Positions 8,458-16,311 of a stretch of 64,000 nt of DNA are shown here, piece by piece (positions within the stretch are counted from its first letter, which is position 1; each line of letters opens with the position of its first letter). A program made the translations under genes and the position numbers. Location of the stretch: positions 248,001-312,000 of the forward strand of contig CBDBGT010000011.1 in assembly GCA_965205365.1 (NCBI GenBank), written 5' to 3'. This DNA comes from JALZUR01 sp965205365 (lineage in GTDB: Bacteria; Bdellovibrionota; Bdellovibrionia; Bdellovibrionales; UBA1609). The notes under the pieces are model-generated. The model saw nothing but the letters and a program-made list of their open reading frames with translations, made no database searches and was not told the DNA's origin.

Positions 8458-9109
8458 TGTTTTCCAATCTAATTATTGCATTTCTTGCAGCTTCCATTTG
8501 TGCCTCTTTTATTGAATGACCTTTACCTGATTCATAAACTTTATCTTTTATGATCACTCCAGCAATAAATGTAAGACAGTGAGGAGGACCAGTTTGCTCT
8601 AATACCTTATATGTTGGTGTTATTTTTAAAAAATTTTGTGCTTTTTCTTGAAAAATTGTCTTAGGATCTTGCTTCAGGAATAAAAGTTTAGCATTTTTAA
8701 TCCTATCTTGAAATAAACTTATCACATAAATTGAAAATTCTTCATAGCCTTTTTCTAAATAATATGCACCTAAAAATGACTCTAAAATTGAAGCCTTAAT
8801 TCTAGTATTTTTTAAAAGAGTAGCTTTTTCAGAGCTCTTACATATTAAATATTGAATTAATCCCAACTCATTAGAAATCTCTAAAAGAGTTTTTTCACTA
8901 ACAATTGCAGATTTCCAGCGGCTTAAATCACCCTCTGTATGGTTAGGATAGTGAAGATACAAAAGCTCTGTAATTTTTGACCCTAATAAAGCATCACCTA
9001 AGAACTCTAACCGTTCAAAATTCTTATTAAAAGATAAGCTCTTGTGTGTAAAAGCCTCTTTATATAAATCTAAAGATTTTATAAGTTCATCTAATTTTAA
9101 GGTTATCAA
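8444..9109 (-). CDS. rnc: Ribonuclease III, with a substitution at one catalytic Asp
   Basis: 221 residues, starting at a TTG preceded by AGGA with about seven bases of spacing. The RNase III signature ERLEFLGDALLG (residues 32-43) keeps the metal ligands Glu35 and Asp39. The second catalytic segment reads IKASILESFLGAYYLE. Glu110 is present, but the position normally Asp (D114 in E. coli) is Ser107. A double-stranded RNA-binding domain follows from about residue 145. The enzyme cleaves rRNA precursors and structured RNAs. It heads the rnc-era-der chain. The Ser makes full catalytic strength uncertain, though the most critical Asp/Glu pair is kept. Confidence 0.93.
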   Translation of the reverse strand: MITLKLDELIKSLDLYKEAFTHKSLSFNKNFERLEFLGDALLGSKITELLYLHYPNHTEGDLSRWKSAIVSEKTLLEISNELGLIQYLICKSSEKATLLKNTRIKASILESFLGAYYLEKGYEEFSIYVISLFQDRIKNAKLLFLKQDPKTIFQEKAQNFLKITPTYKVLEQTGPPHCLTFIAGVIIKDKVYESGKGHSIKEAQMEAARNAIIRLENSGHG

Positions 9110-9261
9110 AGAAAATTCCTATCTTTTACTCCCTATCTAGCTAAGTGAATATGCTTAAGTCAATAGCTTTTAACAATCTTATATGAATACAGTGGTTTGA
9201 GTTCCTTATTGTAATTTTTTCAATTAATTTGTTTAAATCTTTGATCCACTTTAACCATCCT

Positions 9262-10608
9262 TTAAAAAAAATGGTTTTTAGACTCAATTTTACAAATTAA
9301 AGCTCCATTTAATTTCAAACTATAATCTATATCAATGACCCTAGCTTTTACTTCTTTAAATTCAGGAGCACCTTCTGGAAAAATTACAGGATAATAGTTT
9401 TTTGATAGTCCTTGTGAATAAAACCTCTGATTTTTAAAATTTTTCTTCTCAAAAACTAAAACTTCAAGAGTTTTTCCGGTTTGTTTAGCTAAGCTTCTTT
9501 GAAAACGTTTTTTTGAAAGTTCCCTTAAAATCTTAGATCGTTTTTTTCTTTCCATTACAGGGACAAAACCCTTTAAAAGACTTGCTCCTGTTTTAGGACG
9601 TTCACTATAAGGAAAAACATGAATTTTATCCCAATAAGGAGAATCTTTTAAAGCAGTATATGTTTCATTAAAGTCCTCCTCAGTTTCTCCAGGAAACCCT
9701 ACAATAACATCCATACCTACAAAAACATTCTCTCCCACAGATTTTGCTCTTTTAAAAGACTCTAAAACATCTTTTTTTATATATTTACGCTTCATAGCTT
9801 TTAGAATTTTTGTATTTACAGATTGAACACTCATATGAAAATGAGTACAAACTCTAGGATTTTTACAAAGCTCTATGAGCTTTGGTGTGAGCTCTAAAGG
9901 CTCTAAGCTTGTAAGCCTTAACCTTGGAAGTGTGGTTTCTTTTAATATAGCCTCAACTATATCTTCAAGATATTTACCTTCATAAGCATAATCACCAATG
10001 TGAATACCTGTAATAACCACTTCTTTTTGACCTTTTAAGACAAAATTTTTAACCTTTTTAACTACTCCATTTAAAGGTAATGATCTGCTTTTTCCACGAG
10101 TATGTGGAATAACACAGAATGAACAAAAAGAACTACATCCATCCTGAATTTTTAAAAAAGCTCTTGAGTGATTTTCTTCAATTCCGCCACCTTCGCCCAT
10201 TGATGATTTTTTAAAAATATTTTTATGATAAAACCGTTCTAAATTTTCTCCATTAATTTTTTTCTGCAGTAAATCTTTAAAATCTTCTTTATGTGAATTG
10301 CCTATTAAAAGATCAACTGAGTCTTCTAATTCAAAATATTTTTTATCAATTTGAGCAGAACAACCTGTCACTACTACTATAGAATCAAGATTTTCTTTTT
10401 TAAGTTTTCTTGTCAATTTAACTGCATCCTTAGTTGCTTGAGCAGTTACAGCACATGTATTTAAAATATGAATTTTCTTATTAGTATTTAATATTTTATC
10501 TATATTGATATCTTTTAAATTTTTTTGAAGAAGGCCTGTATCATAAGTATTCACCTTACAGCCAAAAGTATGGTACTTAATCTGAGGCCCTATATTTTTT
10601 TTATACAA
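9262..10608 (-). CDS. mtaB: tRNA (t6A37) methylthiotransferase MtaB-type radical SAM enzyme
   Basis: 448 residues from a TTG at 10608 that has GGAGG five bases upstream. The open frame continues further into mnmA, but that extension is not family-like. N-terminal domain cysteines appear in TFGCKVN, LNTCAVT and VTGCSAQ. The radical SAM cluster motif is CSSFCSFC within IQDGCSSFCSFCVIPHTRGK. A partial TRAM domain ends the protein. It adds a methylthio group to t6A at tRNA position 37, needing two 4Fe-4S clusters. It overlaps the mnmA stop by eight bases and is third in a tRNA sulfur-modification operon. Confidence 0.92.
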   Translation of the reverse strand: MYKKNIGPQIKYHTFGCKVNTYDTGLLQKNLKDINIDKILNTNKKIHILNTCAVTAQATKDAVKLTRKLKKENLDSIVVVTGCSAQIDKKYFELEDSVDLLIGNSHKEDFKDLLQKKINGENLERFYHKNIFKKSSMGEGGGIEENHSRAFLKIQDGCSSFCSFCVIPHTRGKSRSLPLNGVVKKVKNFVLKGQKEVVITGIHIGDYAYEGKYLEDIVEAILKETTLPRLRLTSLEPLELTPKLIELCKNPRVCTHFHMSVQSVNTKILKAMKRKYIKKDVLESFKRAKSVGENVFVGMDVIVGFPGETEEDFNETYTALKDSPYWDKIHVFPYSERPKTGASLLKGFVPVMERKKRSKILRELSKKRFQRSLAKQTGKTLEVLVFEKKNFKNQRFYSQGLSKNYYPVIFPEGAPEFKEVKARVIDIDYSLKLNGALICKIESKNHFF

Positions 10609-11707
10609 TCCAACCTCCTCCAACAAGATTATTTTCTTTATAAAAAACAGCTGCTTGACCTGGGGTAACAGCTCTTTGAGGAGCATTAAATTTTAATTTC
10701 ACTAAATTGTTTTTAATATCTTCAACTGTACAATGAGCACCTTTATGTTGATACCTTAATTTAACCTTATAAACTTCACCTTTAAAAATATTTGTAAAAA
10801 AATTACAATCTCTAATCTCAACATTATCAGCATACAAATCACCTTCACGACACAAAATCAGTTTATTGTTTTCCATATCAAGAGATTTAACAAATAAAGG
10901 TTGTAAAAAATTAATGCCTAAGGCTTTTCTTTGACCATAAGTAAAACCATGAAGACCTGAATGTTCACCCATTACTTGATTTTCAGGATAAAGAACAATG
11001 GGCCCTTTCTTTAACAGATCTGGTGCTACATGATCAGATAAAAATTCCTTATAGCCATTTTTTTTAATAAAACAAATCCCTATTGAATCTTTCTTTTTTG
11101 CAACTATTAATTTTTTATCTTCAGCAATTCTTCTCACTTCAAATTTATTCATATTTCCTACAGGAAATATAATCTTAGGAATCACTTCTTTGTTTAATGT
11201 GAATAAAAAGTACGTTTGATCCTTATGTCCATCTTCAGAAGTTTGAATCAATTGCTCATTATTATCACCAGTAACAATTTTAGCATAATGGCCTGTTGCT
11301 AAATAATCACAATCAAGCTCTTTCATTTTTTGAATTAAATGTGAAAACTTTAAAAAAGTATTGCAATTTATACATGGTATTGGTGTTTCACCTGAAAGAT
11401 AAGATTCAAGAAAAGGGTCAATAACCTCTGCCTGAAATTGATCTTCACAATTTAAAACATAAAAAGGAATCCCTAGTTGATCAGCAATCCACCTTGCATC
11501 ATCCACATCATCACTACTACAACATGTACCATTTACATCACAATTAGAGTCCTCTTTAACTTTATTTTTAGAATAATCCCAAACCTGCATGGTAGCCCCA
11601 ATAACATCAAAGCCTTGGTCTACTAATAGCGCTGCAGCAACAGAACTATCCACTCCACCGCTCATAGCAACTAGAACTCTATATTTTTTCTTATCTAATA
11701 CCACCAC
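10601..11707 (-). CDS. mnmA: tRNA-specific 2-thiouridylase MnmA
   Basis: 368 residues from a GTG start; a second GTG follows immediately. The PP-loop ATPase motif AMSGGVDSSVAA lies at about residues 14-25. Two cysteines expected to relay persulfide are present, in the PCINCN segment and in DSIGICFI, together with GHYAK and the C-terminal beta-barrel. It installs sulfur at C2 of wobble uridine in Lys, Glu and Gln tRNAs. It abuts the cysteine desulfurase gene with a one-base overlap, so sulfur donor and acceptor are co-produced. Between the PP-loop and GIPFY there is a Cys-containing loop (DVNGTCCSSDD), a commonly variable region. Confidence 0.96.
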   Translation of the reverse strand: MVVLDKKKYRVLVAMSGGVDSSVAAALLVDQGFDVIGATMQVWDYSKNKVKEDSNCDVNGTCCSSDDVDDARWIADQLGIPFYVLNCEDQFQAEVIDPFLESYLSGETPIPCINCNTFLKFSHLIQKMKELDCDYLATGHYAKIVTGDNNEQLIQTSEDGHKDQTYFLFTLNKEVIPKIIFPVGNMNKFEVRRIAEDKKLIVAKKKDSIGICFIKKNGYKEFLSDHVAPDLLKKGPIVLYPENQVMGEHSGLHGFTYGQRKALGINFLQPLFVKSLDMENNKLILCREGDLYADNVEIRDCNFFTNIFKGEVYKVKLRYQHKGAHCTVEDIKNNLVKLKFNAPQRAVTPGQAAVFYKENNLVGGGWIV

Positions 11708-12852
11708 TACAGTCCTCTTATTTTTTCTACAACTTTAACCAAAGCCTCAATAAATCTATCTATCTCGTCTTGCGTAGTTTGCCAACCTAAACTCACTCTA
11801 AGAGACTTTGAAGCTTCATGGCTACTCAAACCCATTGCAATAAGCACTGGTGAAGGTTTAGGATTTCCTGAGCTACAAGCTGCTCCTGTACTGATCTCAA
11901 AGCCTAAAAGATCCATGTTCATTAGCATAGTCTCTCCATGAACTCCACAAATAAGCATTAAAGATGTATTTGGAGCTCGCAATCTGGTTTTTGATAAAAA
12001 CTCAATTCTTTTTATTTTCCTAGATATCTTAGACTCCATATAGTCTCTAAGCTTAGCCACTCTTGCTGTAACCTCTTTAACCTGATCTAATTTCTTAATC
12101 TGCTCACCAAAAGCATAAATTCCTAAAAGATTTTCAGTTCCCGCTCTTCTACCTTTTTCCTGACCACCACCAATAATTAAAGGCTCTAAGTTTAAACCTT
12201 TTTTCTGAAAAATAAGCCCCACGCCTTGAAGTGCATAAAACTTATGAGCTGAAAAGCTTGCAAAATCTACCATTGATAAATCCACGAGAATCTTGCCTAA
12301 AGTTTGAACCATATCGGAATGAAAATAAATCTTTTTATCAGATTCTATACTATTAATTATTTGTCTTATTTTTTTTAAATTAAAAACTTCACCTGTTTCA
12401 TTGTTAATCTGCATAATGCTAACAAGACCTACTTTATGCTTAGATAAAGTTTTTTCTAAAAAAGAATAGTCAAAACCTTCATTCACTGTAACTGGAACCC
12501 GAATGACTTTAAAACCTAGTTTTTTAATTTGATCAAGAGTCTTAAATAAGGCTGGATGCTCTATAGTTGATGAAACAATAGTGTCTTGTCCACACTCATT
12601 AAGTTTTGATATGAGACCTTTTACAACTGAATTGTTAGCCTCACTACCACCAGAAGTAAATATAAGTTCTCCAGGAGCACAGCCAAATGATTCTGCTAAA
12701 GAACGCCTGACTTTTAATAGTAAAAATTTTGCTCTTCTCCCAGAACTATGAATAGAACTTGCGTTGCCCCAAGAGGAAAAAGTTCTTATAGCCTCTAAGA
12801 CCTCATGAGAAGGCATTGTAGTTGCATTATTATCAAGAAAAACCCTAGTCAT
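11707..12852 (-). CDS. Cysteine desulfurase (NifS/IscS family, class V aminotransferase fold)
   Basis: 381 residues. The PLP lysine lies in FSAHKFYALQG and the active-site Cys in GAACSSGNPKPS, with HSSGR near the N-terminus and RVSLGWQTT near the end. It takes sulfur from cysteine as an enzyme persulfide. As first gene before mnmA and mtaB its likely main client is tRNA thiolation. No iscU, iscA or ferredoxin gene is adjacent, so a role in general Fe-S assembly cannot be shown from context. It could equally be called iscS or nifS. Confidence 0.94.
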   Translation of the reverse strand: MTRVFLDNNATTMPSHEVLEAIRTFSSWGNASSIHSSGRRAKFLLLKVRRSLAESFGCAPGELIFTSGGSEANNSVVKGLISKLNECGQDTIVSSTIEHPALFKTLDQIKKLGFKVIRVPVTVNEGFDYSFLEKTLSKHKVGLVSIMQINNETGEVFNLKKIRQIINSIESDKKIYFHSDMVQTLGKILVDLSMVDFASFSAHKFYALQGVGLIFQKKGLNLEPLIIGGGQEKGRRAGTENLLGIYAFGEQIKKLDQVKEVTARVAKLRDYMESKISRKIKRIEFLSKTRLRAPNTSLMLICGVHGETMLMNMDLLGFEISTGAACSSGNPKPSPVLIAMGLSSHEASKSLRVSLGWQTTQDEIDRFIEALVKVVEKIRGL

Positions 12853-12909
12853 ATTATCTACCTATAAATCTAAAATTTTTATTTTCTAATCAAATTTAAA
12901 CCTAATGTT

Positions 12910-14010
12910 TTATAACGAGAAGTCTAAACTGTACCCAAAATGATCAGAAAAGTGGCGATCATTAAGACCTTTATCAAATCCTATAGGAGAGAATAACGAC
13001 GGTTGCCCTTGTAAAAAGCCTTTTGAAACGTATATTAAATCAATTAAACGAGGTTTTTCTTCTTCTTCTAATAATATTTGTTTCATATTTTCTGTAATAT
13101 TTGAATTAGATTCTAGCTCATCTGATACAAAATTTAGAATATAATTTCTATTACTATTTTCTTCTGGCCACCAGGAATAATAATTTGGAATAGAGCCTAA
13201 GGGAAAAACAAGTCCTGTCCTATCCTCAAAAAGTTGTAAATTTTCTCCACTCCTATAGACATCCATATTAAAATCACCAGCAACAATAACTTTCTCTATG
13301 GAAAATTTCTTCTTATATTCACTTATGTAACCTATCAACTTGCTAATTTCATTTTTCCTTCTTTCAGTGGCACTTTGAGCCCTATTTACAAGTTGGTTAT
13401 ACTCTTGGTTACTTATATACCCATTGTCTAGTTTTCGTCTTAAAAAATCTTTGTAATACTTAGTCAATCCATGTTTGTGATGAAGATGAACATTAACCAA
13501 TAATGTTCGCCCTTGATTAGGAATAGTCACTGTTGCAAAAAGAGCAATACGTCGCTCTGAAAAGTGAGCACATAAAAGAGGAGGAAGAACAAGCCCAGAG
13601 CCACTTAAAGCATGAGCTGCAATTTTTGTTAACTTGTAGTTCTTATTAGCCAATATGGTTAAACCCGAATATAGGTTAGTCGGGACTCCAAGAGAACCGA
13701 TTTTAACTCCACAGTTGGCCACTCCACTTATGGAGTCTTTCTCTGTAACTTCGGACCATTTTTGTGAACGACTATAAACAGGATTAACCTCTTGTAAGAA
13801 AAGTATATCTACACTGCCAGTCAACTCCTTAAAGTATTCATTTTGACTATCTTCTCTAGATCTTCTTTTATTAAAATCTTCTAACTCTCCTATAGAAACC
13901 TTTCCCAACCCATTAAGCCCATGCCAGACATTATAAGTTCCTACAGAAAACGCTATTGCAAAACTAGAATAAAAGCTCAACACTAAAATTAAAAATAAAA
14001 TTCTCTTCAT
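12910..14010 (-). CDS. Exported endonuclease/exonuclease/phosphatase (EEP, DNase I-like) family protein
   Basis: 366 residues with a signal peptide (MKRILFLILVLSFYSSFAIA) and a GGAG site nine bases before the ATG. EEP-fold motifs occur in order: GTYNVWHG (Asn), LFLQEVNP (catalytic Glu), LVNVHLHHKHG (His), AGDFNMD (Asp-Asn) and DRHFSDHFGYSLDF (SDH). The full DNase I/sphingomyelinase active-site set is therefore present. Secreted members cut DNA, RNA or phospholipids; the substrate here is unknown. It stands alone, 57 bases upstream of the cysteine desulfurase gene. A second, much larger EEP protein lies about 2.3 kb away on the other strand. Confidence 0.85.
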   Translation of the reverse strand: MKRILFLILVLSFYSSFAIAFSVGTYNVWHGLNGLGKVSIGELEDFNKRRSREDSQNEYFKELTGSVDILFLQEVNPVYSRSQKWSEVTEKDSISGVANCGVKIGSLGVPTNLYSGLTILANKNYKLTKIAAHALSGSGLVLPPLLCAHFSERRIALFATVTIPNQGRTLLVNVHLHHKHGLTKYYKDFLRRKLDNGYISNQEYNQLVNRAQSATERRKNEISKLIGYISEYKKKFSIEKVIVAGDFNMDVYRSGENLQLFEDRTGLVFPLGSIPNYYSWWPEENSNRNYILNFVSDELESNSNITENMKQILLEEEEKPRLIDLIYVSKGFLQGQPSLFSPIGFDKGLNDRHFSDHFGYSLDFSL

Positions 14011-14284
14011 AATAACAATCTCCTACTCATGCCTACAATTAAGTTTATACCCATAAGAAAAGCAACCCTATATAAAAAATAATTTTTTCTCTCCACGGAT
14101 TTGTTTTCTTTATCTTTAATAAGTCTGAATTATATCGAGAAAATTCATTTTTTGTGAATTTTTTGAATTTAAAGTATTTTTTTCAAAACCTGTCAAAAAA
14201 TAGTCCATAATCACCCTCTTTCCTTAATTTGTTGCCACTAGGCTAAGTAGTTAAAATCGTTAAGAACGTATTTATAATTCAAAT

Positions 14285-14560
14285 TTAAAAATTACTTACT
14301 AAAAGTAAATGAGGATCTTGGCCTTTTTTCACAGCTTTCCACATTTTGGTAACTTTTTTAGGATAAAACCCCACTAGTGGCGCCAGGACTAAGGCTTCCA
14401 AGATAAATTCCTCCACCCCCACACACAGTGCCCGGCAAGGGGGAAGAATCAAGACATAAGTCAGGATTAGGGTCTGGATTACTAGATCCAAAAGAAAAAC
14501 CAACACATAAACCAGGAAGAGTAACAGCAATTTGTTATTCAAATAAAAAATAATCTTCAT
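14285..14560 (-). pseudogene. Decayed copy of the Lcl/DUF1566-type lipoprotein N-terminus
   Basis: The open frame here (91 codons) is not the coding frame of the ancestor. Reading the other frame from about 14534 to 14358 gives GSSNPDPNPDLCLDSS, then GTVCGGGGIYLGSLSPGATSG and a stop. This is close to residues 21-62 of the intact lipoprotein at 56064-56813, and several 15-20 base stretches of DNA are identical or nearly so. The lipobox Cys codon is lost (Phe instead), the signal region is out of frame, and everything after GATSG is missing. It is best read as a relic or silent partial copy. The last codons of the open frame do not match anything I recognise. Confidence 0.75.
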
Positions 14561-14655
14561 AAAATTTCTTACTTTCTCTTAAACTTAGACATTGCTACGA
14601 GTTTTAAAAAAATATAAAAATTTAACTAACCATGACGTGTAAAACTCTGAAAATT

Positions 14656-14685
14656 AAAATCAAACTTTATTAAAAGTTTGATTTT
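14656..14685 (-). terminator. Hairpin terminator after the S-formylglutathione hydrolase gene
   Basis: A perfect 11-bp stem, AAAATCAAACT pairing with AGTTTGATTTT, around an 8-base loop, 16 bases past the hydrolase stop. It is flanked by T-rich sequence on both strands, so it may work in both directions. Confidence 0.65.
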
Positions 14686-14700
14686 TTATTGACAATTTTT

Positions 14701-15540
14701 TTAAACTTTTAAAACAAGTTTTTTTTGATGAAATCTTAAATGCTCTTCTATAAAAGTAGAAACAAAATAATATGAATGATCAAACCCTTTATGATACCTT
14801 ACTTGAAGTTGCTGAGGTGATGTTTCACATACTTTTTCAAAATTAGAAGTCATTAAACTCTTATCTAAAGATTCATCAGCCAGGCCCTGATCAATTAAAA
14901 TTTTATTCTTGTGGAATTTCCCACTTTTAATCAACTCACAAGAATCATATTTATTCCATAAATTTTCATCAGATCCTAAATATCCTTTAAAAGCCTTTTT
15001 ACCCCAGTCTACTTTTTTTAAATTCACAATGGGAGCAAGAGCTGAAATGGATTTATATTTATCAATATTTCTTAAACCGATAACTAAAGCACCATGCCCA
15101 CCCATTGAATGACCAAAAATACTTATATTGTCATTAAGCTGATACTCTTTATTTAAAATCCCATAGATTTCATCATTAACATATGAATACATATTATAAT
15201 GGTTTTTATAACCTTCAGTTAAAGAATCTACATAACAACCTGCTCCAGAACCAAAGTAACAAGAATCATGTTCTCCTAAAAGATATAAACCCCTTGGAGA
15301 AGTGTCGGGACAAATTATAACCAAGCCCAGCTCAGTGGCTACCCTTTGAGCCCCAGCTTTAACTATAAAGTTCTCCTCAGTACACGTTATCCCTGATAGC
15401 CAAATGAGACCACCTTTAATATCTTCTAAATTTTTAGACCTAATCACTGCAAATTTCATTTTTGTTTTTGTGAAAATAGAATTATGTTCAAAAAACTCTG
15501 TTACACCACTAAAACACCTATGACTCTTTAATAATTTCAT
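14701..15540 (-). CDS. fghA: S-formylglutathione hydrolase (esterase D family)
   Basis: 279 residues, the normal family length, no signal peptide. The N-terminal HRCFSGVTEFFEHNS, GLIWLSGITCTEENF and GSGAGCYVD segments are typical. The catalytic triad is visible as Ser in GHSMGGHGAL, Asp in DQGLADE, and His in GFDHSYYF. It hydrolyses S-formylglutathione to formate and glutathione in formaldehyde detoxification. No glutathione-dependent formaldehyde dehydrogenase gene is adjacent, so it acts with an unlinked partner or as a general esterase. It is monocistronic with its own terminator, and no clear Shine-Dalgarno site precedes the ATG. Confidence 0.93.
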   Translation of the reverse strand: MKLLKSHRCFSGVTEFFEHNSIFTKTKMKFAVIRSKNLEDIKGGLIWLSGITCTEENFIVKAGAQRVATELGLVIICPDTSPRGLYLLGEHDSCYFGSGAGCYVDSLTEGYKNHYNMYSYVNDEIYGILNKEYQLNDNISIFGHSMGGHGALVIGLRNIDKYKSISALAPIVNLKKVDWGKKAFKGYLGSDENLWNKYDSCELIKSGKFHKNKILIDQGLADESLDKSLMTSNFEKVCETSPQQLQVRYHKGFDHSYYFVSTFIEEHLRFHQKKLVLKV

Positions 15541-16311
15541 ATTAAAATTTAACCACTAAACAAATAGCTTTTCCATCATGGATATAATCACAAAGTCTAG
15601 TAATAACTTTAAAGATGATTTTTTAAAAAATAAAACTTGGTTTAAACTTAAAATCTTAAATTTTTAACATAACTTTAAAAAAATAAATAAAATTAAAGAC
15701 TTTCAATGAAACACTTAAGTAAGTTTTTAAATAAAAATACTCTACTGTTTAAAAAAAACCTCTTCATTCTAACACCCCTTATTGTGGGCCTTTAAACAAA
15801 CTATTTAATTCTAACTTAAATTCTTAAGTGCTTTTACTCTTTAAAAATCAAAAGAAATAACAATGTTTTAGAGGATTTATCTTATAAAATACTTTATTTC
15901 ACAGGTGAAAGTATTAGTTATGTTAAGGAAATATTAAATATAATTTTAAATTAGCTAACTTAAATTTAAATTACAGTTTTTTTAACGCCATATCTTTAAT
16001 GCTAATGAATTTGTACATTCTTTTTGCAAAAGATTTAAAGCACAAAAAATACATCTACAGACAAGAGTTAACACAAAGCAAGAAACAACATTTTTTTTAA
16101 AATATTTTTTTAAAAAAAATGTTTTTTATTTTAAAAACAACTTTTTTTATTATTTAATATAGGCCCTATTCTAAGCAATCTAACTCTAAAACACCACTGT
16201 TTACATTTAAAATCTTATTTAAATAGTGCTCTTTGCTTAAGCTTAAAAAACGCAATACAGCAAACATAACCCTAGCTTGAGTCTAGTCTAAGGCCACCTA
16301 CAATATTATAG
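15541..16311. other. Long AT-rich intergenic region between divergent genes
   Basis: 771 bases without a credible gene. It must hold promoters for fghA (minus) and the large EEP protein (plus). The one clear structure is an inverted repeat at 16087-16123, a 15-bp A/T-rich arm (AACATTTTTTTTAAA and its complement) around a short loop, followed by TTTTTTATT on the plus strand. A 29-codon ATG frame near 15579 lacks a ribosome site and is not called. Confidence 0.6.
16087..16123. repeat. Perfect AT-rich inverted repeat in intergenic DNA
   Basis: Two 15-base arms, AACATTTTTTTTAAA and TTTAAAAAAAATGTT, separated by seven bases, with a T run following on the plus strand. It could be a weak terminator or a DNA-bending or protein-binding site; its low GC argues against a strong RNA hairpin. 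Confidence 0.5.

Noticed and set aside
14138..14162. 8-bp AAAATTCA/TGAATTTT hairpin
   Set aside because: Low GC, not adjacent to a gene end in the right orientation; expected by chance in this composition.
15579..15668. 29-codon ATG frame in the long intergenic region
   Set aside because: No Shine-Dalgarno site, composition as expected for AT-rich noncoding DNA.
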